Below, piece after piece: positions 1-6,596 of a DNA stretch of 17,537 nucleotides. The notes below the pieces were generated by a model. The model had not been told where the DNA came from. It saw only the letters and a program-made list of their open reading frames with translations, and searched no databases. Numbering within the stretch: the stretch's first letter is position 1; every line of letters starts with the position of its first letter. The translations under genes were made by a program, and so were the position numbers. The stretch covers positions 1 to 17,537 of the forward strand of contig DATMFB010000199.1 of assembly GCA_035556395.1 (NCBI GenBank). Reading direction: 5' to 3'. The DNA comes from 73-13 sp035556395 (GTDB taxonomy: Bacteria > Actinomycetota > Actinomycetes > Actinomycetales > Microbacteriaceae).

Positions 1-357
1 GCCCGGCGCACCTACATCGTCAACGTCAGCGCGATGGAGGGTGTCTTCGGGCGCGGCTACAAGGGCCCGGGGCATCCGCACACGAACATGGCGAAGGCCG
101 CCGTCAACATGCTGACGCGCACGAGCGCACGCGAGCTGTTCGAGACCGACGGCATCCTCATGACGAGCGTCGACACCGGCTGGATCACCGACGAGCGACC
201 GCACCCGACGAAGGTGCGACTCGCCGAGGAGGGCTTCCACGCACCCCTCGACCTCGTCGACGGCGCGGCCCGCGTCTACGACCCGATCGTGCGCGGCGAG
301 GCCGGCGAGGACCTGTTCGGCGTCTTCCTCAAGGACTACTCGCCCGGCTCCTGGTGA
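1..357 (+). CDS. SDR family oxidoreductase, C-terminal part (5' truncated by window edge)
   Basis: Reading frame 1 is open from the first base to the TGA at 355-357, giving the last 118 residues of a protein whose start lies outside the window. The segment IVNVSAMEG followed by HPHTNMAKAAVNMLTRTSA and SVDTGWITDE is the second half of a Rossmann-fold short-chain dehydrogenase: the catalytic-serine strand, the lysine-bearing helix and the following strand (known SDR fold). The usual YxxxK is absent: the lysine (codon at 94-96) is preceded four residues earlier by threonine (82-84), not tyrosine. A normal-length C-terminus follows, so this is not a frameshift. Whether it is a classical NAD(P)H oxidoreductase is uncertain because of the missing tyrosine. 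Its 3' end overlaps the convergent small gene on the minus strand by 22 bases. Confidence 0.8.
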   Translation, partial: ARRTYIVNVSAMEGVFGRGYKGPGHPHTNMAKAAVNMLTRTSARELFETDGILMTSVDTGWITDERPHPTKVRLAEEGFHAPLDLVDGAARVYDPIVRGEAGEDLFGVFLKDYSPGSW

Positions 358-605
358 ACGCGCTTGGTCGGGCAGTGCAGGATCGTCCGTCCCCCCGGCC
401 CGCTCCGGTCCACGTCATGCCGCGGCATCGGCTCCCCGCACAGCGGGCAATGCTGCTCCTCGGGTGCGAGCTGCGGTCGCTCCTCCCCCTCGATCCCGAC
501 CTGCGCGGATCCCTCGAAGAAGAAGAAGAATCGGTTCCACGCGGCCCAGAACCCGGGTACGCCGTCCCAGGGAGTCGGAATCGTCCGCTTCCATACTTTG
601 CCCAC
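336..605 (-). CDS. small conserved-looking protein with a C-terminal zinc-ribbon-like motif
   Basis: An 89-residue protein starting with GTG at 605-603, the first codon of a probable leaderless transcript (a TACGAT -10 box lies exactly 6 bases upstream), and ending with TAG at 338-336. The N-terminal half is rich in aromatics (KRTIPTPWDGVPGFWAAWN, then five consecutive Phe, residues 26-30). The C-terminal half has C53-P-L-C56-G-E-P-M, then C78 with a following His84, which would suit a Cys3His zinc-binding ribbon. No function can be assigned. I believe it is real because the frame is intact, it has its own promoter-like sequence, and the cysteines are arranged as in zinc ribbons. It diverges from the MarR regulator, 29 bases away, and its 3' end overlaps the SDR gene tail by 22 bases. 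It may be a target of that regulator (inference). Confidence 0.7.
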   Translation of the reverse strand: MGKVWKRTIPTPWDGVPGFWAAWNRFFFFFEGSAQVGIEGEERPQLAPEEQHCPLCGEPMPRHDVDRSGPGGRTILHCPTKRVHQEPGE

Positions 606-611
606 AAAGTA

Positions 612-634
612 ATCGTATCAACTATTATTGATTC
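612..634. promoter_or_regulatory. divergent back-to-back promoters with an embedded inverted repeat (putative MarR operator)
   Basis: On the plus strand TATTAT (623-628) is followed by 6 bases and the GTG of the MarR gene at 635. On the minus strand TACGAT (617 down to 612) is followed by 6 bases and the GTG at 605. Both fit leaderless transcription, starting at or very near the first codon. The inverted repeat ATCAA (617-621) / TTGAT (628-632), with a 6-base centre, touches both -10 boxes, and G615/C634 adds one more symmetric pair. MarR proteins commonly bind such palindromes between themselves and a divergent target, so one bound dimer could close both promoters (inference). No good -35 hexamer is visible for either direction. 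Confidence 0.6.
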
Positions 635-1108
635 GTGCGCGAAGAAACCACTGACCCGCTCGAGCTCGATCGCCAGGTCTGCTTCGCGCTCGCGGTCGCG
701 AGCCGCAGCATCATCGGCTTCTACCGGCCGGTGCTCGAACCACTCGGGCTGACCCACCCCCAGTACCTCGTCATGCTCGCCCTCTGGGAGCACTCCCCCA
801 TCCGGTTCGGGGCGCTCGCCACGCGACTGCGCCTCGACCTCGCCACGCTCTCGCCCCTGGTCCGGCGCCTCGAGGCCGCGGGGCTCGTGCAGCGCCGCAA
901 GGGCGAGGACGACGCGCGTGTCGTCGAGCTCGAGCCGACGGACGCGGGTCGAGCCCTGCGCGAGCGCGCCGCCGAGGTGCCCGTGCGCATCATCGAGCGC
1001 CTCGGCATGCCGATCGAGCGCCTCGAGGCGCTCCGCGACGAGCTCACCGCCCTCATCGCGGCCGTCGACGCCGCGGAACAGCACACCGTGGACGCAAACG
1101 GCACCTGA
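635..1108 (+). CDS. MarR family transcriptional regulator, OhrR-like
   Basis: A 157-residue winged-helix regulator. The N-terminus, RQVCFALAVASR then YRPVLEPLGLTHPQYLVMLALWE, follows the OhrR pattern of MarR proteins, in which a single N-terminal cysteine senses organic hydroperoxides. That cysteine is present as Cys16, and a tyrosine that contacts it in Bacillus OhrR appears to be kept (Tyr30). A second such tyrosine (Tyr40 in B. subtilis OhrR) aligns with His41 here. The recognition helix lies around residues 67-82 (LRLDLATLSPLVRRLE) and the wing around 85-98 (QRRKGEDDARVVELE). The start is GTG at 635: an in-frame TGA at 629-631 rules out a longer protein, and a -10 box 6 bases upstream suggests a leaderless mRNA. 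No ohr peroxidase gene is in the window. The likely targets are itself and the divergent small gene. Peroxide sensing is inferred and could be wrong. Confidence 0.85.
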   Translation: MREETTDPLELDRQVCFALAVASRSIIGFYRPVLEPLGLTHPQYLVMLALWEHSPIRFGALATRLRLDLATLSPLVRRLEAAGLVQRRKGEDDARVVELEPTDAGRALRERAAEVPVRIIERLGMPIERLEALRDELTALIAAVDAAEQHTVDANGT

Positions 1109-1170
1109 GACGCGCCCCGGACGACCATTCGCGTCCAGTCCACCCACGGATCGCGGCATGCGGGCGCCCG

Positions 1171-1185
1171 TAGACTATTGGTCCC
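1171..1185 (+). promoter_or_regulatory. putative -10 box and short leader of the ABC-F gene
   Basis: TAGACT at 1171-1176 precedes the ATG at 1186 by 9 bases. No purine-rich ribosome binding site lies between, so a transcript with a leader of only a few bases is likely. The -35 region is not recognisable. Confidence 0.4.
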
Positions 1186-2832
1186 ATGAGCGCGACCCTC
1201 CAGGCTGCCGACCTCGCGGCCGGTCACGGGGCGCGCACGCTCTTCACCGGCCTCGAGCTCGTCATCGCGCCCGGCGACGTCATCGGCCTGGTCGGTGCGA
1301 ACGGCGCCGGCAAGTCGACGCTGCTGCGCATCCTCGCGGGCGAGCTCGAACCGGAAGCCGGATCGATCCTGCTCAGCCCGCGGAACGCGACGGTCGGCCA
1401 CCTGCCCCAGGAGCCCGACCGCTTCCCCGGCGAGACGCTGCTCGCATTCCTCGGCCGGCGCACCGGCGTGACCGAGGCGCAGCACGCCATGGACACCGCC
1501 GCGGAAGCCCTCGCGTCCGGGGATGAGGCGGCGAACGACCGGTATGCCGACGCCCTCGAGCGCTGGCTCGCACTCGGCGGCGCGGATCTCGACGAGCGTG
1601 CCGCCGAGGTCGCGGCGAGCCTCGGTCTCGGCGTCGACCTGCGGACGCAGATGACCGCCCTCTCGGGTGGTCAGGCGGCTCGCGCGGGCCTCGCCGCCCT
1701 GCTGCTGTCGCGCTACGACGTCCTGCTCCTCGACGAGCCGACGAACGACCTCGACCTCGACGGCCTCGAGCGACTCGAACGCTTCGTCCGCGAGCTGCGC
1801 TCCCCCGCCGTCATCGTCAGCCACGACCGCGAGTTCCTCGCGCGCACCGTCACGACCGTCGTCGAGCTCGACCGGGCGCAGCAGCAGGTCGGCGTCTACG
1901 CGGGCGGCTACGAGAGCTATCTGGCGGAGCGCGAGGTCGCCAGGCGCCACGCGCGCGAGGCCTACGAGGAGTTCGACGACAAGCGCTCGCAGCTGCGCGA
2001 CCGGATGGTGACGCAGCGCAACTGGGCGAGCCAGGGCGTGCGCAATGCCCGGAAGAAGCAGAACGACGAGCGCGACAAGTTCGTGAAGAACTTCGCGAAG
2101 GACTCCGCCGAGAAGCAGGCGGCGAAGGTGCGTCAGAGCGAGCGCGCGATCGAGCGCCTCGAACGCGAGGCCGTCGAGGAGCCGCGGAAGGAGTGGGAGC
2201 TGCGCATGACGATCGCGGCCGCACCCCGCTCGGGCTCGGTCGTCGCGTCCATGTCGGGCGCAGTCGTACGCCGCGGCGACTTCACGCTCGGCCCCATCAC
2301 GGCCCAGGTCGACTGGGCGGACCGGATCGCGATCACGGGGCCGAACGGCTCGGGCAAGACGACGCTGCTCGGTATCCTCCTCGGCACCATCCCCGTCGAC
2401 GAGGGTGCCGCGGGGCTCGGCTCCGGCGTGCGCGTCGGCGAGGTCGATCAGGCGCGCGGCCTCTTCCTCGGCCCGCAGCCGCTCGCCAGGGCCTTCGGCG
2501 ACGCGGTCGCCGACTGGGCCGAGGCCGACGTCCGCACCCTGCTCGCGAAGTTCGGCCTCGGCGGCGACGCGGCGACCCGGCCCGCCGAGTCGCTCTCCCC
2601 CGGCGAGCGCACCCGCGCCGCGCTCGCGCTCCTGCAAGCCCGCGGGGTCAACCTGCTCGTCCTCGACGAGCCGACCAACCACCTCGACCTCCCCGCGATC
2701 GAACAGCTCGAGCAGGCGCTCGACAGCTTCGCCGGCACGGTGCTGCTCATCACGCACGACCGGCGGATGCTCGACACCGTGCGGGTCACCCGCCGCTGGA
2801 CGATGGACGAAGGGCGCCTGACCGAGGCCTGA
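1186..2832 (+). CDS. ABC-F family ATPase (ribosome-associated type)
   Basis: A 548-residue soluble protein with two ABC ATPase domains and no membrane segments, the layout of the ABC-F family that acts on the ribosome in translation or antibiotic protection rather than in transport. Domain 1 has Walker A GANGAGKST (residues 37-45), signature LSGGQ (159-163), Walker B running into DEPTND (183-188) and the switch His213. Domain 2 has GPNGSGKT (385-392), LSPGER (470-475) and DEPTNHLD (494-501). Between them lies a roughly 95-residue basic, helical linker (about 245-340), the P-site tRNA interaction region in studied members. The DEPTN motifs and intact Walker residues indicate an active ATPase. 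ATG 1186 starts right at the first strand of domain 1. Whether it is a housekeeping factor or a resistance protein cannot be told from sequence alone. Confidence 0.9.
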   Translation: MSATLQAADLAAGHGARTLFTGLELVIAPGDVIGLVGANGAGKSTLLRILAGELEPEAGSILLSPRNATVGHLPQEPDRFPGETLLAFLGRRTGVTEAQHAMDTAAEALASGDEAANDRYADALERWLALGGADLDERAAEVAASLGLGVDLRTQMTALSGGQAARAGLAALLLSRYDVLLLDEPTNDLDLDGLERLERFVRELRSPAVIVSHDREFLARTVTTVVELDRAQQQVGVYAGGYESYLAEREVARRHAREAYEEFDDKRSQLRDRMVTQRNWASQGVRNARKKQNDERDKFVKNFAKDSAEKQAAKVRQSERAIERLEREAVEEPRKEWELRMTIAAAPRSGSVVASMSGAVVRRGDFTLGPITAQVDWADRIAITGPNGSGKTTLLGILLGTIPVDEGAAGLGSGVRVGEVDQARGLFLGPQPLARAFGDAVADWAEADVRTLLAKFGLGGDAATRPAESLSPGERTRAALALLQARGVNLLVLDEPTNHLDLPAIEQLEQALDSFAGTVLLITHDRRMLDTVRVTRRWTMDEGRLTEA

Positions 2833-2833
2833 C

Positions 2834-2845
2834 TATGCTGACCGC
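2834..2845 (+). promoter_or_regulatory. putative leaderless promoter (-10) of the FAD monooxygenase gene
   Basis: TATGCT at 2834-2839 begins one base after the ABC-F stop codon (2830-2832) and is followed by exactly 6 bases and the ATG at 2846. No Shine-Dalgarno sequence is present. This spacing is that of an actinobacterial leaderless start, so the gene is probably transcribed on its own although it abuts the previous one. Confidence 0.45.
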
Positions 2846-4087
2846 ATGTCCGGCACCTCCATGGTGGAGCGCGACTGCGTCATCGCGGGCGGCGGCCCCG
2901 CAGGCATGCTCCTCGGCCTCCTGCTCGCCCGCCACGGCCTGCGCGTCTCGGTGCTCGAGAAGCACGCCGATTTCTTCCGCGACTTCCGCGGCGACACCAT
3001 CCATCCGTCCACGTTGACCGTGCTCGGCGAGCTCGGCCTGCGCGACGCATTCCTCCGCCTGCCCGTCCATCGCGCCGACCGCCTCGACGTGGTCGTCAAC
3101 GGGCACCGGCTCTCCCCCGTCGACTTCGCGCTCCTCGGCCCGCCGGACGACTTCCTCGTCCTCGCACCGCAGTGGGACCTGCTGAACTTCATCGCGCAGG
3201 CGAGTGCCGACCTTCCGAACTACGAGCTGCGGATGTCGACGAACGCGACGGGCCTCGTGATCGAGGACGATCTCGTTGTCGGCCTCACCGCGGTCGGGCC
3301 CACCGGCGACGTCGAGTTCCGCGCCCCGCTGACGATCGCGGCCGACGGCCGGCACTCGACGCTGCGCGCGGCCGCCGGGCTCACCCCGATCGAGTGGGGC
3401 GTGCCGATCGACGTGCTGTGGTTCGACCTGCCGGTGCCGGACGGGCCCGTTCCCGAGACGCTCTTCTCCCTCGACGCGAACGGCTTCGCGCTCACGATCC
3501 CGCGCGGCGATCACTGGCAGGGCGGCTACGTGATCCCGAAGGGCGGGTTCGAGGCCCTGCGCGCACAGGGCCTCGACGAGTTCCACCGGCGATTCGCCGC
3601 GACGGCGCCGTTCACCGCATCCGTCATCTCCGCCGTCAACGACTGGGACAAGGTCAAGCTCCTCTCCGTCCAGATCGATCACCTGCCGCGCTGGCACCGC
3701 CCGGGCTTCGTCGCGATCGGCGATGCGGCGCACGCGATGAGCCCCGTCGGCGGCGTGGGCGTCAACTACGCCATCCAGGACGCCGTCGCGCTCGCGAACG
3801 CGATCGCCGGGCCGCTGCGCGACGGTGCAGCGCTCGACGCACCCATCGCCGCGTTCCAGGCCCGGCGCGAGCGCCCGGTCAGGTCGATGCAGCGCATCCA
3901 GCGCTTCATCCACGACCGGATGGGTCGCGCCGCGCGGCGGCACCGCTCGCCGGTGCCACCGGCGGCCCTCGGACTCATCCGCGGACTGCTCCCGCTGCTG
4001 CGGCCCCGCTTCACGCGGCTCGTCGGTCTGGGCCTGCTGCCCGAGCACGTGAGCGTTGGCTTCGAGAAGCCGACACCGCGCCAATAG
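2846..4087 (+). CDS. FAD-dependent monooxygenase-like oxidoreductase (group A, PHBH fold)
   Basis: A 413-residue flavoprotein. The N-terminal dinucleotide fold is clear: CVIAGGGPAGMLLGLLLARHG with GGGPAG at 15-20, and Glu38 at the end of the second strand. The DG motif that contacts FAD and NAD(P)H is at Asp168-Gly169 (TIAADGRHSTLR). The GD motif is at Gly292-Asp293 (FVAIGDAAHAMSPVGGVGVNYAIQDA). These three motifs define class A flavin monooxygenases of the p-hydroxybenzoate hydroxylase type. The C-terminus is short, without the thioredoxin-like domain of phenol hydroxylases. Substrate is unknown: aromatic hydroxylation is the commonest role, but antibiotic-modifying and halogenase-like relatives exist. 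It lies between two unrelated genes, each with its own promoter-like sequence, so context gives no substrate. Confidence 0.85.
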   Translation: MSGTSMVERDCVIAGGGPAGMLLGLLLARHGLRVSVLEKHADFFRDFRGDTIHPSTLTVLGELGLRDAFLRLPVHRADRLDVVVNGHRLSPVDFALLGPPDDFLVLAPQWDLLNFIAQASADLPNYELRMSTNATGLVIEDDLVVGLTAVGPTGDVEFRAPLTIAADGRHSTLRAAAGLTPIEWGVPIDVLWFDLPVPDGPVPETLFSLDANGFALTIPRGDHWQGGYVIPKGGFEALRAQGLDEFHRRFAATAPFTASVISAVNDWDKVKLLSVQIDHLPRWHRPGFVAIGDAAHAMSPVGGVGVNYAIQDAVALANAIAGPLRDGAALDAPIAAFQARRERPVRSMQRIQRFIHDRMGRAARRHRSPVPPAALGLIRGLLPLLRPRFTRLVGLGLLPEHVSVGFEKPTPRQ

Positions 4088-4096
4088 GCTGGCGGC
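4085..4096 (+). promoter_or_regulatory. putative leaderless promoter (-10) overlapping a stop codon
   Basis: TAGGCT at 4085-4090 is followed by exactly 6 bases and the ATG at 4097. The first three bases of the hexamer are the TAG stop codon of the upstream monooxygenase gene. No ribosome binding site is visible. Confidence 0.45.
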
Positions 4097-5065
4097 ATGA
4101 GCGACGTGGCTGCATTCGACCCGCCGCCCGCGGCGCCCGAGCCGGCGACTCCGGCGCTCCCCCCGCCCCGCGGCCGTTCCGCGGCGGCGATCGTCTGGAT
4201 CATTGTGCTCGCCGTTCTCCTGCTCGCCGCAGCAGGCGGCGGCGTCTACCTCTACCTCGAGACCCAGCGGCTCCAGGCGGCGAACGAGGAGTCCGAGCGC
4301 ATCAACGAGGAGCAGCGGCAGCTGATCGACGAGCAGAACGAGCTGCTCGACGAGAAGGAGACCTTCGGCGCCGCGATGGAGGACTTCATGGCGAAGGCGA
4401 GGTCCCTCGACGGCGTGCCGATCGCGAGCCTCGTCCCGCTCGACGATGTCGAGGCACTCGCGCGCAACGCCTGGGAGCTGCGGCGCTCCCCCGCCTCGGT
4501 CGCGTCCCTCACCGACTCCGTCCGCACGCATGCGGAGGCGCTCCAGGCGCTCATCGACACGGCTGCCGCGCAGCGCGGATCGAACGCGTCCGGATCCCTC
4601 GGCGAGTCGATCATCGACGAGCTCGGCGCCGGGCACGTGCGGGTCGTCTTCGACGATCCCGCGCCCATCTGCGGCGGCGATCCCATCGGATGCGTCTCGA
4701 GCGAGGACCCGACGCTCATCCATCTCGACCCGAACGACTTCCACGCCGAGTACTTCGACCAGACGCTGCAGACGCTCGTCGCCTACCACGAGTTCGCGCA
4801 CGTGCTCCAGTTCACGAATCCCGGCCCGACCGAGACCGCGGCGGCCGCGTTCGGCGACGACTGGGAGTTCATGGCCGACTGCTACGCCCTGACCCTCACC
4901 GACAGCTGGACGCTCGATCGCCGCGTCTGGGTGAGCGACTTCTCCTACTGGGACGTGTCGGTCGGCTACGGACAGGTCTGCGACGCCGGACAGCGCGATG
5001 TCATCCGCAGCTGGCTCGGCGAGGTCGGCTTCCACTACCGTCCCGTCACGCAGGGAGCCGCATGA
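4097..5065 (+). CDS. membrane-anchored zinc metallopeptidase-like protein (HExxH)
   Basis: A 322-residue protein. Residues 1-28 are Pro/Ala-rich and cytoplasmic. One transmembrane helix (about 30-53, AAIVWIIVLAVLLLAAAGGG) is followed by a Glu/Gln-rich coiled-coil stretch (about 55-90, up to EQNELLDEKE). The rest should be outside the cell. The catalytic-looking motif is AYHEFAHVLQ, with HEFAH at 231-235, and 22 residues further on WEFMADCYAL, where Glu257 could be the third zinc ligand. The pair HExxH plus E-x-x-A-D-C-[FY]-A resembles neutral zinc metallopeptidases of the YpfJ type, although overall similarity appears low. Substrate unknown. The 3' end overlaps glpK by four bases (ATGA), so the two are translationally coupled. 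A catalytically active protease is likely but not proven. Confidence 0.7.
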   Translation: MSDVAAFDPPPAAPEPATPALPPPRGRSAAAIVWIIVLAVLLLAAAGGGVYLYLETQRLQAANEESERINEEQRQLIDEQNELLDEKETFGAAMEDFMAKARSLDGVPIASLVPLDDVEALARNAWELRRSPASVASLTDSVRTHAEALQALIDTAAAQRGSNASGSLGESIIDELGAGHVRVVFDDPAPICGGDPIGCVSSEDPTLIHLDPNDFHAEYFDQTLQTLVAYHEFAHVLQFTNPGPTETAAAAFGDDWEFMADCYALTLTDSWTLDRRVWVSDFSYWDVSVGYGQVCDAGQRDVIRSWLGEVGFHYRPVTQGAA

Positions 5066-6561
5066 ACGCCGATCACGTCCTCTCGATCGATCAGGGCACG
5101 ACCTCGACTCGCGCGATCGTCTTCGACCGCACCGGCGCCCCCGTCGCGACCGGCCAGCTCGAGCACCGGCAGATCCTCCCCGAGGCCGGCTGGGTCGAGC
5201 ACGACGCGCTCGAGATCCTCGCGAACACCCGCGAGTGCGTCGCGACCGCGCTCGCGCGCGCCGGGCTCTCCGCCTCGAGGATCGCGGCGGTCGGCATCAC
5301 GAACCAGCGCGAGACGACCGTCGTCTGGGACCGGGCCACCGGACGGCCGCTCGCGAACGCGATCGTCTGGCAGGACACGCGCACGCAGGACCTCGTCGAC
5401 GCGGTCGCCGACGGGGACCCCGAGCGCTTCCGCGTCAAGACCGGGCTGCCGCTCGCGAGCTACTTCTCCGCGTCGAAGATCCGCTGGCTCCTCGACGCGA
5501 TCCCCGGCGCGCAGGGCCGTGCCGAGCGCGGCGAGCTCGCCTTCGGCACGATCGACTCGTGGCTGCTCTGGCAGCTCACGGGCGGTCCCGACGGCGGCGT
5601 CCACGCGACCGACGTGACGAACGCGAGCCGGACGCTCCTGCTCGACCTCACGTCGCTCGACTGGGACGACGAGCTGCTCGACGCCTGGGGGGTCCCCCGT
5701 GCCCTGCTGCCGAGCGTGCGCTCGTCCTCGGAGGTCTACGGCGCGATCGCCGACGGCGCGCTCGCGGGCGTCCCGGTCGCCGGCATCCTCGGCGACCAGC
5801 AGGCGGCGACGTTCGGCCAGGCCGCGTTCTCTCCCGGCGAGTCGAAGATGACGTACGGGACGGGCGGCTTCCTGATCATCAACACGGGCGGCGAGCAGAT
5901 CCACTCGTCGGCCGGTCTCGTCACGACCGTCGCCTACCGGATCGGGGACGAGCCCGCGAGCTACGCGCTCGAGGGCTCGATCGCCGTGGCCGGCTCGCTC
6001 ATCCAGTGGCTGCGCGACAATCTCGGCATCATCAAGTCATCCGCCGAGGCGGAGACGCTCGCGATGACCGTCGAGGACTCCGGCGACGTGTACTTCGTGC
6101 CGGCCTTCTCCGGACTGTTCGCCCCGTACTGGCGTCCGGACGCGCGCGGCGCGATCGTCGGCCTGACCCGCTACTCGACGAAGGCGCACATCGCCCGCGC
6201 CGCGCTCGAGTCGACGGCGTTCCAGACGCTCGACGTCGTCGTGGCGGCGAGCAAGGACGACGCGGGACCGCCCTCCGAGCTGCGCGTCGACGGCGGGATG
6301 TCGGTCAACGACCGCCTCATGCAGTTTCAGGCCGATCTGCTCGGCGCGCCCATCGTCCGGCCCGCCGTGATCGAGACGACCGCCCTCGGCGCGGCGTACG
6401 CGGCCGGGCTCGCGGTCGGCCTCTGGCGCGACCTCGACGAGCTGCGTGCGAACTGGCGGGCCGGCGCGCGCTTCGTCCCAGAGATGTCCGCCGAGGAGCG
6501 CGAGCGGCGCATCGCCCGCTGGCACCGCGCGGTCGAGAAGTCGCTCGACTGGATCGACTGA
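5062..6561 (+). CDS. glpK: glycerol kinase
   Basis: A 499-residue FGGY kinase that phosphorylates glycerol with ATP to glycerol 3-phosphate in the cytoplasm. It matches E. coli GlpK (about 502 residues) almost throughout: LSIDQGTTSTRAIV at the N-terminus with Asp10, ITNQRETTVVW with Arg83-Glu84, IVWQDTRT with Trp103, SYFSASK with Tyr134, GDQQAATFGQ with catalytic Asp245, YGTGGF with Phe270, and LRVDGGMSVN for nucleotide binding. The glycerol-site residues Arg83, Glu84, Tyr134, Asp245 and Phe270 are therefore present, nearly at E. coli numbering. SGLFAPYW replaces GLGAPYW, as I recall for actinobacterial glycerol kinases. The start ATG 5062 lies in ATGA over the stop of the metallopeptidase gene. 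No glpF or glpD is adjacent, so the glycerol operon is dispersed or this is a single-gene module. Confidence 0.95.
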   Translation: MNADHVLSIDQGTTSTRAIVFDRTGAPVATGQLEHRQILPEAGWVEHDALEILANTRECVATALARAGLSASRIAAVGITNQRETTVVWDRATGRPLANAIVWQDTRTQDLVDAVADGDPERFRVKTGLPLASYFSASKIRWLLDAIPGAQGRAERGELAFGTIDSWLLWQLTGGPDGGVHATDVTNASRTLLLDLTSLDWDDELLDAWGVPRALLPSVRSSSEVYGAIADGALAGVPVAGILGDQQAATFGQAAFSPGESKMTYGTGGFLIINTGGEQIHSSAGLVTTVAYRIGDEPASYALEGSIAVAGSLIQWLRDNLGIIKSSAEAETLAMTVEDSGDVYFVPAFSGLFAPYWRPDARGAIVGLTRYSTKAHIARAALESTAFQTLDVVVAASKDDAGPPSELRVDGGMSVNDRLMQFQADLLGAPIVRPAVIETTALGAAYAAGLAVGLWRDLDELRANWRAGARFVPEMSAEERERRIARWHRAVEKSLDWID

Positions 6562-6567
6562 CGGGAT

Positions 6568-6596
6568 CGACCGCGGTCAGGGCCGCCGCGCGGTCG
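6568..6596. terminator. possible hairpin at the glpK/prmC-like convergent junction
   Basis: CGACCGCG (6568-6575) pairs with CGCGGTCG (6589-6596) across a 13-base loop, and GACCGCGGTC (6569-6578) is itself a palindrome. It sits between the stop of glpK (6559-6561) and inside the last codons of the minus-strand gene, where transcription from both sides should stop. There is no T-tract in either direction, so intrinsic termination is uncertain, and GC-rich sequence makes such pairings common. Confidence 0.25.

Noticed and set aside
721..2757. Very long minus-strand open frame opposite the MarR and ABC-F genes, and similar long frames opposite other genes (2786-5035, 12765-16535).
   Set aside because: These are antisense shadows caused by high GC content. 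Their translations are Arg/Ala/Glu-rich without motifs, and the plus-strand genes have clear family motifs.
5860..6135. GLFAPYW in glycerol kinase differing from GLGAPYW of E. coli.
   Set aside because: Known from memory in mycobacterial glycerol kinase, so an actinobacterial trait and not an anomaly.
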